From assembly GCF_013116745.1 (NCBI RefSeq), contig NZ_JABFOE010000011.1, forward strand, positions 89,852-153,851: 64,000 bases of DNA. Reading direction: 5' to 3'. This DNA comes from Arthrobacter sp. 260 (GTDB taxonomy: Bacteria; Actinomycetota; Actinomycetes; Actinomycetales; Micrococcaceae). This document shows, one piece after another, positions 54,268 to 63,965 of this stretch (positions are counted from its first letter, which is position 1; every line of letters begins with the position of its first letter). The notes under the pieces were generated by a model. The model had not been told where the DNA came from, made no database searches, and saw nothing but the letters and a program-made list of their open reading frames with translations. The translations under genes were made by a program, and so were the position numbers.

Positions 54268-54328
54268 CCGCCTTCGATAGCAACCTGGACATTGGTGGCC
54301 AGGATCTTCCTCACCGATGTCCAGGTTG
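54267..54328. repeat. 62-bp direct repeat, left copy, with 17-bp hairpin
   Basis: Identical to 55430-55491. It contains arms 54281-54297 and 54312-54328 that pair over 17 bp (one G-T) around a 14-nt loop. After the copy, GTCCAGGTTG recurs at 54338-54347. No transposase-like terminal repeat or target-site duplication is evident beyond this. Confidence 0.92.
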
Positions 54329-54376
54329 ACCCCGCCTGTCCAGGTTGCTCACCGATTTCAGCATCAGGTTTCTCGG

Positions 54377-55345
54377 CTAGGCGGTGGAGAGCCGACGACG
54401 ACGGCCCGTCGGGTTGCACGGGAGTCCTGCCTGTAGCAGCAGCGCCTTCAGCTTCGGCGGGGACACCGCCGTCGACCAGTCCCACCGCACCATGTTCAGG
54501 CCGGTGGATCGGATCCTGTCCTCGCGGAGCTTTTCCTCGATGACCGCCTGTGCGGTAGTCAGCCCGCGGAGGTATTCGGGCTTGAGGTACTTCGCCCTTC
54601 CATCGAACTCCCCCACCAGGCGCTGTTCTTTCCAGTAGAAATCCACCCAGGCCGAGCGACCGGTGTGGTCGGTTACCTCGTGCTGGAGCTCCGGCGCGGG
54701 GAATCCCAGCCGTGCCATCAGCACCCCGCTGAGGGACTCCCCCGGATACATGGCCCTGCCGTCGGCGAACTCCAGCACTCGCATGGCCTGTCGGCGTTTG
54801 GGCGCGGACGAGAGCAGCGCAATCCGACTCCCGACCTCCTCTTTAGTCACCGGTCGGGAACCGGATTCCGGTGGGAGAGGCTTCTGGTTGAGCAGCCGGT
54901 CCATCACCGACACCGCCCAGGGGAAGTCATAGCGCAAAGCCAGCTCGACGGCCGTGGCGACTTTCCCCGTGACGTGCCGTCCTCCGAAGGTGACGACTGT
55001 GAACTCATCCGGGTACCGCGCCAACCTGTTGACCCCGTTGGCGCTTCGCCGGCCAGTCGCGACGGGGACCACCACCTCAACCTTCGCCGGGAGGGCCGGC
55101 CGGGGCATCCCCCAGAGCAGTCCCGCGGTTTCGCCTCCAAAGACCGGCTCGCGTCGGGCGGTGCGCCGGACGGCGTCGACCCTGACCCGGTAACGCGCCT
55201 CTTCATCGAGGCCCCGCCAATTCGATGCGTCGACGTAGCATCCGAGCCGAATCCTGATCAGTTCCCCGCGTTCCGTCCGGCGCGCCAGCTGCCGGGGCCA
55301 CGCTTCGTCAAGAGGGTGGTCCGCGATGGAAATGATGCTGGTCAT
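54377..55345 (-). CDS. AbiEi-like / DUF559 endonuclease-domain protein
   Basis: A solitary 322-residue protein. The N-terminal ~110 residues (LARRTERGELIRIRLGCYVD ... GETAGLLWGMP) resemble the winged-helix antitoxin-like part of AbiEi proteins; the C-terminal ~120 residues resemble a Vsr/DUF559-type PD-(D/E)XK nuclease, with Asp235 in WVDFYWKEQ, Glu246-Phe-Asp248 in VGEFDGRAKY and EEKLREDRIR. No AbiEii toxin partner is adjacent. ATG 55345 was chosen as the first start giving a plausible N-terminus. Bounded on both sides by identical 62-bp hairpin repeats, suggesting mobility. Confidence 0.8.
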   Translation of the reverse strand: MTSIISIADHPLDEAWPRQLARRTERGELIRIRLGCYVDASNWRGLDEEARYRVRVDAVRRTARREPVFGGETAGLLWGMPRPALPAKVEVVVPVATGRRSANGVNRLARYPDEFTVVTFGGRHVTGKVATAVELALRYDFPWAVSVMDRLLNQKPLPPESGSRPVTKEEVGSRIALLSSAPKRRQAMRVLEFADGRAMYPGESLSGVLMARLGFPAPELQHEVTDHTGRSAWVDFYWKEQRLVGEFDGRAKYLKPEYLRGLTTAQAVIEEKLREDRIRSTGLNMVRWDWSTAVSPPKLKALLLQAGLPCNPTGRRRRLSTA

Positions 55346-55429
55346 GGCTCCAGCCAACCCGGAAAGGGATGCCACCCGGGCCGCCACCGCCGCTATGTGG
55401 ACAACGGGCACAGGAAATGTGGCCTCTGC

Positions 55430-55491
55430 CCCGCCTTCGATAGCAACCTGGACATTGGTGGCCAGGATCTTCCTCACCGATGTCCAGGTTG
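55430..55491. repeat. 62-bp direct repeat, right copy, with 17-bp hairpin
   Basis: Perfect copy of 54267-54328, 1163 bp apart, same orientation. Hairpin arms 55444-55460 and 55475-55491. Just after it, a truncated GTCCAGTTG and a full GTCCAGGTTG (55519-55528) followed by CTCACCG echo the tail of the left copy. Confidence 0.92.
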
Positions 55492-55580
55492 CCCCCCGAT
55501 GTCCAGTTGACCCCGCGCGTCCAGGTTGCTCACCGGTTCGGTGGGCACCGACAGCGGCGGCTCCCGCTAGGCTGGGTGAC

Positions 55581-56105
55581 ATGGCCCACATCATCGAAAT
55601 CTTCGGCAAGAAGCCCACCATCAGCGACTCGTCCTTCCTTGCGCCCACCGCGTCGATCATCGGCGACGTGGTCCTCGGCGAGGGCGCCAGCGCGTTCTAC
55701 GGCGTCTCCGTGCGCGGCGACACCGCCCCCATTCGCGTGGGGGACGGCACCAACCTGCAGGACAACGTGGTCCTCCATGCCGATCCGGGATACCCGACGA
55801 CGGTCGGCAACCGGGTCAGCGTCGGCCACTCAGCGGTGGTCCACGGCTGCACCATCGGCGACGACTGCCTGATTGGCATGAGCGCCACCGTCATGAACGG
55901 CGCCGTAATCGGCGCCGGGTCGCTGGTCGCGGCGGGCGCCGTCGTCCTCGAGGGCACCGAGGTGCCACCCCGCTCCCTCGTCGCCGGAGTGCCCGCGAAG
56001 GTTCGGCGTGAGCTCACTGATAGTGAGTTCGAGGGCGTCAAAAAGAACGCCTCGTCCTACCAGGTGCTGGCAAAGGCACACCTCGACGCAAGGATCGAAT
56101 CATGA
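55581..56105 (+). CDS. gamma-type carbonic anhydrase family protein (hexapeptide repeat)
   Basis: Left-handed beta-helix protein of 174 aa. Hexapeptide repeats run through SIIGDVVLGEGASAFYGVSVRGDTAPIRVG; the His residues of NVVLHADPG, GHSAVVHGCTIG could be the three zinc ligands of gamma carbonic anhydrases. Many family members are inactive or acyltransferase-like, so activity is uncertain. ATG 55581 begins the fold; there is no strong ribosome site. Overlaps the next gene by ATGA. Confidence 0.87.
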   Translation: MAHIIEIFGKKPTISDSSFLAPTASIIGDVVLGEGASAFYGVSVRGDTAPIRVGDGTNLQDNVVLHADPGYPTTVGNRVSVGHSAVVHGCTIGDDCLIGMSATVMNGAVIGAGSLVAAGAVVLEGTEVPPRSLVAGVPAKVRRELTDSEFEGVKKNASSYQVLAKAHLDARIES

Positions 56106-57184
56106 ACCCCTCCGCACCCGCGCAGCGCATCCCCCAGCCGCCCTGCGCCGTTCCCGGCGCCCCCAGCCCTTTCACTGCCACCGGACGCACCCTTCGCTGG
56201 GGTGTCGTCGCCACCGGCGGGATCGCCACCAGCGTCACTCAGGACCTGGCCAGACTGGAGGACGGGGTACTGCACGCCGTCAGCTCCCGGTCCCAGGGCT
56301 CGGCCGAGGCCTTCGCCGAGAAGTTCGGGTTCGCCACCAGCTACTACGACGACGACGGCGTCACCGGGTACCAACGCCTGTTCAATGACCCCGAGGTTGA
56401 CGTCGTCTACATTGCGACGCCCCACGCCCAGCACTACGAGGTGGCCAGAGCCGCCCTCACCGCGGGCAAGCACGTCCTGTGCGAGAAGGCGTTCACCGTC
56501 AACGCGCGGGAAGCAGCCGAACTGATCGACCTGGCACGGGCCAACAACCTGTTCCTGATGGAAGCCCTGTGGACGCGCTTCCTGCCGAGCGTCAACCGGG
56601 CCTGGGACATCATCCACTCCGGCGAGCTGGGCGAGATCCAGTGGGTTCAGGCGGACCTGGGTTTCCCGTCGGACCATGGCAGCAGCCACCGGCTGTGGGA
56701 CCCGGCGGCGGGCGGCGGAGCGCTGCTGGACCTGGGCGTGTACCCGCTGACCTGGGCGCTCGGCTCCCTCGGCTTTCCCTCCGCGGTGACCGCCACGGCG
56801 GTCCTGAACGACGACGGCGTCGATACCCAGAACGGGCTCACCCTCACCTACGCCGGCGGGGCGCAGGCACAGCTGACGACGTCGCTGGTGGCCGCCTGCC
56901 CGGGCCAGGCGACAGTGGTGGGCACCAAGGGCTGGCTGCGGTCCGGCGCCGTCCTGCACAACCCGCGCGAACTGACTGTCCAGCTCCACCAGGGCGAGGA
57001 GCGGGTCGAGACATTCGATCAGGCTGGCGGCGGGTACGCGTACGAACTGCGCGAAACTACCCGGTGCATCCAGGAGGGCCTGACGGAAAGCCCGACCATG
57101 CCCTGGGCGGATACCCTCGACACGATGCGCCTCCTCGACGGGGTGCGTGGCCAGTTGGGCATGCGGTACGCCAACGACGACTAG
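56102..57184 (+). CDS. Gfo/Idh/MocA family oxidoreductase
   Basis: NAD(P)-dependent sugar or inositol dehydrogenase-like protein (360 aa). N-terminal Rossmann fold WGVVATGGIATSVTQDL, the block VVYIATPHAQHYEVARAAL and GKHVLCEKAFTVNAREAAEL with the conserved EK-A motif; the C-terminal domain has GGGALLDLGVYPLTWAL. Substrate unknown. The ATG overlaps the carbonic anhydrase gene; a terminator lies 29 nt past the stop. Confidence 0.88.
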   Translation: MNPSAPAQRIPQPPCAVPGAPSPFTATGRTLRWGVVATGGIATSVTQDLARLEDGVLHAVSSRSQGSAEAFAEKFGFATSYYDDDGVTGYQRLFNDPEVDVVYIATPHAQHYEVARAALTAGKHVLCEKAFTVNAREAAELIDLARANNLFLMEALWTRFLPSVNRAWDIIHSGELGEIQWVQADLGFPSDHGSSHRLWDPAAGGGALLDLGVYPLTWALGSLGFPSAVTATAVLNDDGVDTQNGLTLTYAGGAQAQLTTSLVAACPGQATVVGTKGWLRSGAVLHNPRELTVQLHQGEERVETFDQAGGGYAYELRETTRCIQEGLTESPTMPWADTLDTMRLLDGVRGQLGMRYANDD

Positions 57185-57212
57185 CCGCTGGGTAACCCCC
57201 GAAACGCAGAAG

Positions 57213-57237
57213 AGCCCCGGCGAATCCCGCCGGGGCT
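57213..57237. terminator. bidirectional terminator between the Gfo gene and icd
   Basis: A 10-bp stem (57213-57222 with 57228-57237), loop AATCC, extended by flanking A/T pairs. It sits between convergent genes and can serve both. Confidence 0.85.
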
Positions 57238-57259
57238 GTTCTGTGCTGCCGAACTGGTA

Positions 57260-58492
57260 TTAGCTCAGGCGTGCTTTCAGGTTGTCATCGAGGGTCGCAA
57301 GGAATTCCTCGGTGGTCTGGTATGCCTGGTCCGGGCCGACCAGGGCCGCGAGGTCCTTGGTCATGTGGCCGGACTCGACGGTCTTGATAACCACGTCCTC
57401 CAGTGTCTCAGCGAAGGTGATGACCTCGGGGGTGTTGTCCAGCTTGCCGCGGTGCATCAGCCCACGGGTCCAGGCGAAGATCGAAGCGATCGGGTTGGTG
57501 GAGGTCGGCTTGCCCTGCTGGTGCTGGCGGAAGTGGCGGGTCACCGTGCCGTGCGCAGCCTCGGCCTCGACGGTCTTGCCGTCCGGGGTCATCAGCACTG
57601 AGGTCATCAGACCCAGCGAGCCGAAGCCCTGGGCAACGGTGTCGGACTGGACGTCGCCGTCGTAGTTCTTGCAGGCCCAGACGTAGCCGCCTTCCCACTT
57701 CATGGCGGAGGCCACCATGTCGTCGATCAGGCGGTGCTCGTAGGTCAGGCCGGCTGCCTCGAACTGGTCCTTGAACTCGGCGTCGAAGACTTCCTGGAAC
57801 AGGTCCTTGAACTGGCCGTCGTAGGCCTTCAGGATGGTGTTCTTCGTCGACAGGTACACGGGGTATTCGCGCTGCAGGCCGTAGGCGAACGACGCCCGGG
57901 CGAAGTCCCGGATGGACTCGTTGAAGTTGTACATGCCCATGGCCACGCCGCCCTCTTCAGGCATGGTGACGACGTCGAACTTCATCGGCTCGGAGCCGTC
58001 AGCGGGCTCGAACATCATGGTGACCTTGCCGGGGCCCGGCACCTTGAAGTTGGTGGACTTGTACTGGTCGCCGTGGGCGTGGCGGCCGATGATGATGGGC
58101 TTGTTCCAGCCCGGCACCAGGCGCGGGATGTTGGAGATGATGATGGGTTCGCGGAAGACGACGCCCCCGAGGATGTTGCGGATGGTGCCGTTGGGCGAAA
58201 CCCACATCTTCTTCAGGCCGAACTCTTCAACGCGTGCCTCGTCGGGCGTGATGGTGGCGCACTTGACGCCCACACCGTGCTCCTTGATGGCGTTGGCGGC
58301 GTCAATGGTGACCTGGTCATCGGTCGCGTCACGGTTCTGGATGGAGAGGTCGTAGTACTTCAGGTCGACATCCAGGTAGGGGTTGATCAGGCGGTCCTTG
58401 ATGAACTGCCAGATAATCCGGGTCATCTCGTCGCCGTCGAGTTCGACAACCGAACCCTGTACCTTGATTTTCGTTGCTGGCGCGTCAGCCAC
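57260..58492 (-). CDS. icd: NADP-dependent isocitrate dehydrogenase, homodimeric IDP type
   Basis: TCA enzyme (410 aa) of the dimeric type also found in eukaryotes, not the ~740-residue monomeric actinobacterial form. [33 protein letters not shown] (substrate Ser/Asn) and [22 protein letters not shown] are diagnostic. GTG start at 58492 with AAGGAGA upstream. Single-gene unit. Confidence 0.96.
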   Translation of the reverse strand: MADAPATKIKVQGSVVELDGDEMTRIIWQFIKDRLINPYLDVDLKYYDLSIQNRDATDDQVTIDAANAIKEHGVGVKCATITPDEARVEEFGLKKMWVSPNGTIRNILGGVVFREPIIISNIPRLVPGWNKPIIIGRHAHGDQYKSTNFKVPGPGKVTMMFEPADGSEPMKFDVVTMPEEGGVAMGMYNFNESIRDFARASFAYGLQREYPVYLSTKNTILKAYDGQFKDLFQEVFDAEFKDQFEAAGLTYEHRLIDDMVASAMKWEGGYVWACKNYDGDVQSDTVAQGFGSLGLMTSVLMTPDGKTVEAEAAHGTVTRHFRQHQQGKPTSTNPIASIFAWTRGLMHRGKLDNTPEVITFAETLEDVVIKTVESGHMTKDLAALVGPDQAYQTTEEFLATLDDNLKARLS

Positions 58493-58637
58493 ACGGTCTC
58501 CTTGCGATGGTGGGCCGGTTTTGCCTGATGGACACAGCTCGGCCCGTGATTTGTACTGGTTTTATCCTGCTCAACTATGCCACAGGCCACTATTGGTGCC
58601 CTAAATGGGCATTGCCGTCCCGGCTAGTCTCCCGGGA

Positions 58638-59195
58638 CTACTCCCCCGGGACGATGTTGCCCCAACGGTCCATCATCGACCCGGGCGGGATCGGTTTGCC
58701 CCACCGGTCGGTGGCCGGGGCGGGACGCAGACCGCGGGTATCCGGCGCCGCATTGTGCCCGGGCGCCTGACCGGACGTCGCGTACGACGCCGCCTGTCCC
58801 CGGAACGCGCCCGGGGGCGGCCCGGCGGGCGTGCCCGGGCGGGCGACCCCGGGAACCCCCTGGCGTCCGACGCCGGGAACCTGCGGCGCCCAGGCAGGCA
58901 ACTGGAGCTGGCGGAGGTCGCCCAGGTTGGGGTGCCGGACCGGGTCCTGGCCTGCGTCGATCTTCTTCTGGCGCCGGTCCGCGGCCCGGAAGTTCCTGAC
59001 CGCGAACGCCACCGCGATGATCCACAGGAAAATCCCGGGGCTGGCTCCAATGAACAGCAGGACGACGGCGAGCAGGGACAGTGCCAGGCCAAGGATGGCG
59101 GAGATCAGCCGGGTCCCCGGCGAGACTGCCGGGGCGAATGCCGATCCGGCCAGTGCCATCCCTGCTGCGAGGGTAAAAATCGAAGCGATTTCCAT
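58638..59195 (-). CDS. small membrane protein with Pro/Gly-rich tail, unknown function
   Basis: A 185-residue protein: three hydrophobic helices (IFTLAAGMALAGSAFA, LISAILGLALSLLAVVLLFIG, IFLWIIAVAFAVRNFRA), then a charged, Gly/Pro/Ala-rich cytoplasmic tail ending in tandem DRWGKPIPPG and DRWGNIVPGE. I do not recognise a named family. 29 nt downstream of purH on the same strand. Confidence 0.7.
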   Translation of the reverse strand: MEIASIFTLAAGMALAGSAFAPAVSPGTRLISAILGLALSLLAVVLLFIGASPGIFLWIIAVAFAVRNFRAADRRQKKIDAGQDPVRHPNLGDLRQLQLPAWAPQVPGVGRQGVPGVARPGTPAGPPPGAFRGQAASYATSGQAPGHNAAPDTRGLRPAPATDRWGKPIPPGSMMDRWGNIVPGE

Positions 59196-59223
59196 GGGCA
59201 CTGCCGCCGTCTCTGTTGGCCGG

Positions 59224-60837
59224 CTAGTGGAAGAAGTGCCTGGTGCCGGTGAAGTACATGGTAATCCCTGCGGCGGTTGCCGCGTCGATGACTTCCTGGT
59301 CCCGGACCGACCCGCCCGGCTGCACCACGGCGCGCACTCCGGCGTCGAGCAGGATCTGCAGTCCGTCGGCGAAGGGGAAGAACGCGTCCGACGCCGCGAC
59401 GGCACCGCGGGCCCGATTCACACCGTCGCCCGCCAGGGTGTTGGCGCGCTCGACGGCGAGCTTGCACGAGTCGACCCGGTTCACCTGTCCCATCCCGACA
59501 CCCACCGCAGCCCCGCCGTCGGCGAGGAGGATGGCGTTGGACTTCGCGGCCCGGCAGGCGGTCCAGGCAAAGGCCAGGTCGGCCAGGGTGGCGTCGTCGG
59601 CCGCGGGTCCGGCGGCGAGGGTCCACGTCTCCGGTGCGTCGCCGTCGGCCCTGACCGTGTCGGCAGCCTGCACCAGCACGCCACCGGAAACCTGCCGGAT
59701 CTCGGCGGGATCCCGGCGGTACCCCTCGGGAAGGGTGAGCAGTCGGATGTTTTTCTTAGCGGAGAGGATGGCCACGGCGTCAGGCTCGAAATCGGGGGCG
59801 ATCACCACTTCGGTGAACACGTCCTTCACGGCGGCGGCCATGGCGGCGGTAACGGTCCGGTTGGCAGCGATCACGCCGCCGAAGGCCGAGACGGGATCGC
59901 AGGCGTGCGCCTTGGCATAGGCGTCGGCAATCGGGTCGGCGGCGTCAGCGGCACCGACAGCGACGCCGCAGGGGTTGGCATGCTTGATAATCGCGACGGC
60001 GGGCAGGTCGAAGTCGAAGGCGGCGCGCAGGGCGGCGTCAGCGTCGACGTAGTTGTTGTAGCTCATGGCCTTGCCGTGCAACTGGTCGGCCTGGGCGATG
60101 CCCGGGGTGGCACCCTTCTCGACGTACAGCGCGGCGTCCTGGTGTGGGTTCTCGCCGTAGCGCAGCACCTCGGAGCGCTCCAGGGCAAGGCCGGCGTAGG
60201 CCGGCCAGGAATCGCCGTCGTCAGTGCCATCGCCGAACTGGGCAGCGGTCCACGCCGCCACCGAATTGTCGTAGGCAGCGGTGTGGGAGAACGCGAGGGC
60301 CGCCAGCCGGCGTCGGGCGCTCAGGTCGAACCCTCCGGCACCAGCGGCAGCGACGACGTCGTCGTACCGGGCCGGATCCACGACGATCGCGACCGAGGGG
60401 TGGTTCTTCGCCGCGGAGCGGACCATGGCGGGTCCGCCGATGTCGATCTGCTCGACAACTTCATCCTCGGCGGCGCCGGACTTCACTGTGTCGACGAAGG
60501 GGTAGAGGTTCACCACCACCAGGTCGAACGGCTCCACCTCGAGCACCCGGAGCTGTTCCACGTGGTCGTCGCGGCGGCGGTCCGCGAGGATTCCCGCGTG
60601 CACCATCGGGTGAAGGGTCTTGACCCGCCCGTCGAGGCATTCCTGGAACCCGGTCACCTCGGACACCTCGGTCACTGGGACACCCGCGGCGGCAATGCGC
60701 TTGGCGGTGGAACCCGTTGAGACGATGCTGACACCGGCACGGTGCAACCCGAGGGCCAGCTCCTCCAGCCCCGTCTTGTCGTACACCGAGATAAGGGCCC
60801 GGCGGATGGGAACTTGGTCGAGATGGTTCAAGGTCAC
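59224..60837 (-). CDS. purH: bifunctional AICAR formyltransferase / IMP cyclohydrolase
   Basis: Last two steps of IMP synthesis (537 aa). The N-terminal cyclohydrolase part has [27 protein letters not shown] and [14 protein letters not shown]; the C-terminal formyltransferase part has [12 protein letters not shown] and [17 protein letters not shown] is its substrate, which is also the source of the ZTP/ZMP signal read by the glyA riboswitch 6 kb away. Confidence 0.96.
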   Translation of the reverse strand: MTLNHLDQVPIRRALISVYDKTGLEELALGLHRAGVSIVSTGSTAKRIAAAGVPVTEVSEVTGFQECLDGRVKTLHPMVHAGILADRRRDDHVEQLRVLEVEPFDLVVVNLYPFVDTVKSGAAEDEVVEQIDIGGPAMVRSAAKNHPSVAIVVDPARYDDVVAAAGAGGFDLSARRRLAALAFSHTAAYDNSVAAWTAAQFGDGTDDGDSWPAYAGLALERSEVLRYGENPHQDAALYVEKGATPGIAQADQLHGKAMSYNNYVDADAALRAAFDFDLPAVAIIKHANPCGVAVGAADAADPIADAYAKAHACDPVSAFGGVIAANRTVTAAMAAAVKDVFTEVVIAPDFEPDAVAILSAKKNIRLLTLPEGYRRDPAEIRQVSGGVLVQAADTVRADGDAPETWTLAAGPAADDATLADLAFAWTACRAAKSNAILLADGGAAVGVGMGQVNRVDSCKLAVERANTLAGDGVNRARGAVAASDAFFPFADGLQILLDAGVRAVVQPGGSVRDQEVIDAATAAGITMYFTGTRHFFH

Positions 60838-60975
60838 GCGGAAGCTCCAGGATTTCGGCTGCGGGTGGGATCGCCTCCAAGTCTAGGTCACCTGGCCCGC
60901 CCAGCCCCAAGGATGACGGGCCCCCGATCGGGTCGGCTTCCGTTGACCGGCCGCTTGCGGCTGTACAGTTTCCCC

Positions 60976-62361
60976 GTGAGCACCGAGACTGAGCTACCCA
61001 CCGGCGACCAGGTCGTGCAGGAACTGCCGTGGCGCTGGAGGGTACAGGGCAAGATTTTCCTCATCGGCGGCCTGGGCTTCATGTTCGACGCCTGGGACGT
61101 GACCCTCAACGGGTATCTGATCCCGCTATTGTCGGACCACTGGGACCTGGCCCCCGGCGAAGCAGCCTGGGTGGCCACCTCCAACCTCATCGGCATGGCC
61201 CTCGGCGCCTTCGCCTGGGGGTCAATCGCCGACATCATCGGCCGAAAGCGAGCCTTCACCCTCACCCTGTTGATCTTCTCGATCTTCACGGTGCTCGGAG
61301 CGTTTTCCCCTGACTTCATCTGGTTCTGCGTCTTCAGGTTCATGGCAGGGTTTGGGCTGGGCGGCTGCATCCCGGTCGACTATGCACTGGTCGGCGAGTT
61401 CACTCCCCGCAAGCATCGCGGCCGGGTCCTCACAGCAATGGACGCCTGGTGGCCCATCGGCGCCGCCCTGTGCGGGGTGGTCTCAGCCCTGCTGATGACC
61501 GCCTTTGGGGACTGGCGTTACCTGATGCTCGTCATGGTGCTGCCGGCCCTGTTGGTGTTCTGGGTCCGCCGGTCGGTGCCCGAGTCACCGCTCTTCCTGG
61601 TGCAGAAGGGCCGCCAGGCCGAGGCGGAAGCGGTGATCAACGACCTGGTGGAGCGTACCGGCGCCACCAAAACACCGTGGCGGCTCCCCACCCCGGCGGA
61701 GGCGCCCACACTCTCCATCGGCTCGGTCTCCGGCCAGCTCACCGCACTGTGGCGGTTCAACTGGCGGATCACCCTCGCCGCGTGGGGCCTATTCCTGAGC
61801 ATCCTGCTGGTCTACTACGGCGCACTGACCTGGATGCCGCAGATCCTGGTGCAGGCCGGTTACGCCCAGTCGGTGGCGTTCCTCACCACTGCCGGGATGA
61901 CAGCTGTCGGTTTCTTCGGCGTAGTAGCTGCGGCCCTGCTGGTGGAGCGGGTGGGCCGCAAGTGGATCCTCGCCGTGTCGGGCCCGCTGTCCGCCGTCGT
62001 GCTGGTGATCTTCGCGCTCACCGTGGAGCTCCCCGCCGTCGCCACCGCCTGGCTGCTGCTGTTCGGGTTCCTGATCCAGGTCGCTATCCCGGTGCTCTAC
62101 ACCTACGTGTCGGAGCTCTACCCGACTGAACTGCGGGCCTCCGGCTTCGGGTGGGCGTCAACCGTCTCCCGGGTGGGCGCGGGACTGGTTCCGCTGATTT
62201 TCGGGTCACTGCTGTGGCCGGTCCTCGGCCTGCCGCTGACCTTCGCGGCCACCGGCCTGCTGGTCCTGGTAGCTGTGGTGTGGATGGCGCGCTACGCGCC
62301 CGAAACCCGCGGCGTCCCCCTCAACGAGGTGCCGCCGGTTACAGCCAGCGATTCCGCTTGA
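60976..62361 (+). CDS. MFS transporter (sugar porter-like)
   Basis: A 461-residue major facilitator protein with 12 predicted helices. GSIADIIGRKRAFTL and the YAPETRGVPL motif near the C-terminus are typical of the sugar porter/metabolite:H+ group; FMFDAWDVTLNGYLIPLL begins helix 1. Substrate unknown. GTG 60976 was chosen from homology-like N-terminus; no clear ribosome site. The stop overlaps convergent corA by 23 nt. Confidence 0.88.
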   Translation: MSTETELPTGDQVVQELPWRWRVQGKIFLIGGLGFMFDAWDVTLNGYLIPLLSDHWDLAPGEAAWVATSNLIGMALGAFAWGSIADIIGRKRAFTLTLLIFSIFTVLGAFSPDFIWFCVFRFMAGFGLGGCIPVDYALVGEFTPRKHRGRVLTAMDAWWPIGAALCGVVSALLMTAFGDWRYLMLVMVLPALLVFWVRRSVPESPLFLVQKGRQAEAEAVINDLVERTGATKTPWRLPTPAEAPTLSIGSVSGQLTALWRFNWRITLAAWGLFLSILLVYYGALTWMPQILVQAGYAQSVAFLTTAGMTAVGFFGVVAAALLVERVGRKWILAVSGPLSAVVLVIFALTVELPAVATAWLLLFGFLIQVAIPVLYTYVSELYPTELRASGFGWASTVSRVGAGLVPLIFGSLLWPVLGLPLTFAATGLLVLVAVVWMARYAPETRGVPLNEVPPVTASDSA

Positions 62362-63355
62362 ACGCCAGAAACAGGCCGACACCGGTCATGATCATCAGGA
62401 CCAGTGCGAACGGGTAGCCGAGCGCCCAGTGCAGCTCGGGCATCACGTCGAAGTTCATGCCGTAGATCGCTGCCACCAGGGTGGGGGCGAAGAGGATCGC
62501 TGCCCAGGAGGAGATCCTCTTGACCTCCTCGTTCTGTGCCAGCGACGTCTCGGTCAGCCGGGTCATCTCCTCGTTCTGGCGTTGAGCCACCAGTGTCGAG
62601 TGCACCGTGAGCGCGTTCTGCAGCAGGGTCCTGAAGGTGTTGACCTGGTCGATCAGCCGGATCACGTGGTCCAGGACATCGCCCAGCCGGCGGTTCACCT
62701 CCGGGTCCAGGTGGTACTCCTCGGAGCCCCGCTGCAGGTTCTCCACCATGCCGTGCAGCGGCTGGGTGGCACGCTGGAACTGGATCACCTCACGGTGCAG
62801 CTCGTAGATGCGGCGGGAGACGCCCGGGTCCCCGCCGAACAGCTCGTTCTCGATCTCGTCGATGTCGTTCTCAAGCCCATTGACCACCGGCTCGTACTCG
62901 TCGACCACCTCGTCGAAGATGGCGTAGAGCACCGCTGCCGGTCCCATCGAGAGCAGCTCGGGGTTTTCCTCCAGCCGGGTGCGCACCCGCGCCAGGTCCG
63001 GCGACTCCGCGTGCCGTACGGTGACCACGAAGTCGGCGCCCACAAAGACGTGCAGCTCGCCGAACTCGACCTTCTCCTCGGCGTCGAGGTAGCGGGCGGG
63101 GCGCAGCACCACGAACAGGGTGGAGCCGTAGCGTTCCAGCTTTGACCGTTGATGGCCCTCCATCGCGTCTTCAACTGCCAGGTGGTGGAGGGAGAACTCG
63201 TCGGCGACGGCGGCGAGCTCGTCGTTGTCGGGCCGGTACAAACCGATCCAGGCCATGCCGCCGCTGGCGCGCATCACCTCGAAGGTGTCAGCCAGTGAAT
63301 CCGGTTCGGAGTGGCGTGTCCCGTCCAGGTACACCGCCTTGTCGATGAGGGCCAT
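62339..63355 (-). CDS. corA: magnesium/cobalt transporter CorA
   Basis: A 338-residue divalent cation channel: a soluble N-terminal domain, a long charged helix (RLGDVLDHVIRLIDQVNTFRTLLQ...) and two C-terminal membrane helices with the signature YGMNFDVMPE. Starts 1 nt after the purN stop, so probably in one transcript with purN. Confidence 0.93.
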   Translation of the reverse strand: MALIDKAVYLDGTRHSEPDSLADTFEVMRASGGMAWIGLYRPDNDELAAVADEFSLHHLAVEDAMEGHQRSKLERYGSTLFVVLRPARYLDAEEKVEFGELHVFVGADFVVTVRHAESPDLARVRTRLEENPELLSMGPAAVLYAIFDEVVDEYEPVVNGLENDIDEIENELFGGDPGVSRRIYELHREVIQFQRATQPLHGMVENLQRGSEEYHLDPEVNRRLGDVLDHVIRLIDQVNTFRTLLQNALTVHSTLVAQRQNEEMTRLTETSLAQNEEVKRISSWAAILFAPTLVAAIYGMNFDVMPELHWALGYPFALVLMIMTGVGLFLAFKRNRWL

Positions 63356-63356
63356 C

Positions 63357-63926
63357 TCAGCGCGATTCCTGGCTGAGCTCGCGGAGCGTCCTGATCAGCA
63401 GGTCACGTTCCTGGACCTTGATGCGTTCGTGGAGAGTTTCCTCGGTGTCGTCGTCGAGCACATCGACGGCCGCCTGCGCGAGGATCGGACCGGTGTCGAC
63501 CCCGGCGTCGGCAATCATCACCGTGCAGCCGGTCACCTTCACGCCGTAGGCCAGCGCGTCCCTCACCCCGTGGGCACCGGGAAAGCTGGGCAGCAGGGCG
63601 GGATGGGTGTTCAGATAGCGGTTGGGGAACGCGTCGAGGAAACCCTGGTCGACAATCCTCATGAACCCCGAGGACACCACGTAGTCCGGCGCGTAGGAGG
63701 CGACCTTCTCCGTCAGTGCAGCGTTCCAGTCAGCCCGCTCGGGGTAGGACCTGAAGTCGACGACGAATCCGTCGATGCCCGCCGCGGTGGCGCGCTCCAC
63801 CCCGTAGGTGTCGTGCCGGTCGGCTCCGACGGCGGCGATGGTGAGGTCCAGCGAGCCGGAGCTGACGGCGTCGATGACCGCCTGAAGATTGGATCCGGTG
63901 CCGGAAACCAGGACTACGATGCGCAT
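63357..63926 (-). CDS. purN: phosphoribosylglycinamide formyltransferase
   Basis: De novo purine enzyme (189 aa) using 10-formyl-THF. VLVSGTGSNLQAVIDAV binds phosphate; NTHPALLPSFPGAHGVRDAL holds catalytic Asn and His, and DAGVDTGPILAQ the catalytic Asp. In many relatives purN abuts purH; here corA and an MFS gene lie between. Confidence 0.96.
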   Translation of the reverse strand: MRIVVLVSGTGSNLQAVIDAVSSGSLDLTIAAVGADRHDTYGVERATAAGIDGFVVDFRSYPERADWNAALTEKVASYAPDYVVSSGFMRIVDQGFLDAFPNRYLNTHPALLPSFPGAHGVRDALAYGVKVTGCTVMIADAGVDTGPILAQAAVDVLDDDTEETLHERIKVQERDLLIRTLRELSQESR

Positions 63927-63965
63927 GGGTCAACCATAGGCTGCGCTCTACCCTAGGGTTAAACC

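Noticed and set aside
55346..55660. Longer N-terminus of the DUF559 gene running through the right-hand repeat
   Set aside because: It would include residues encoded by the 62-bp element and the carbonic anhydrase start region; the ATG at 55345 gives a compact, plausible protein.
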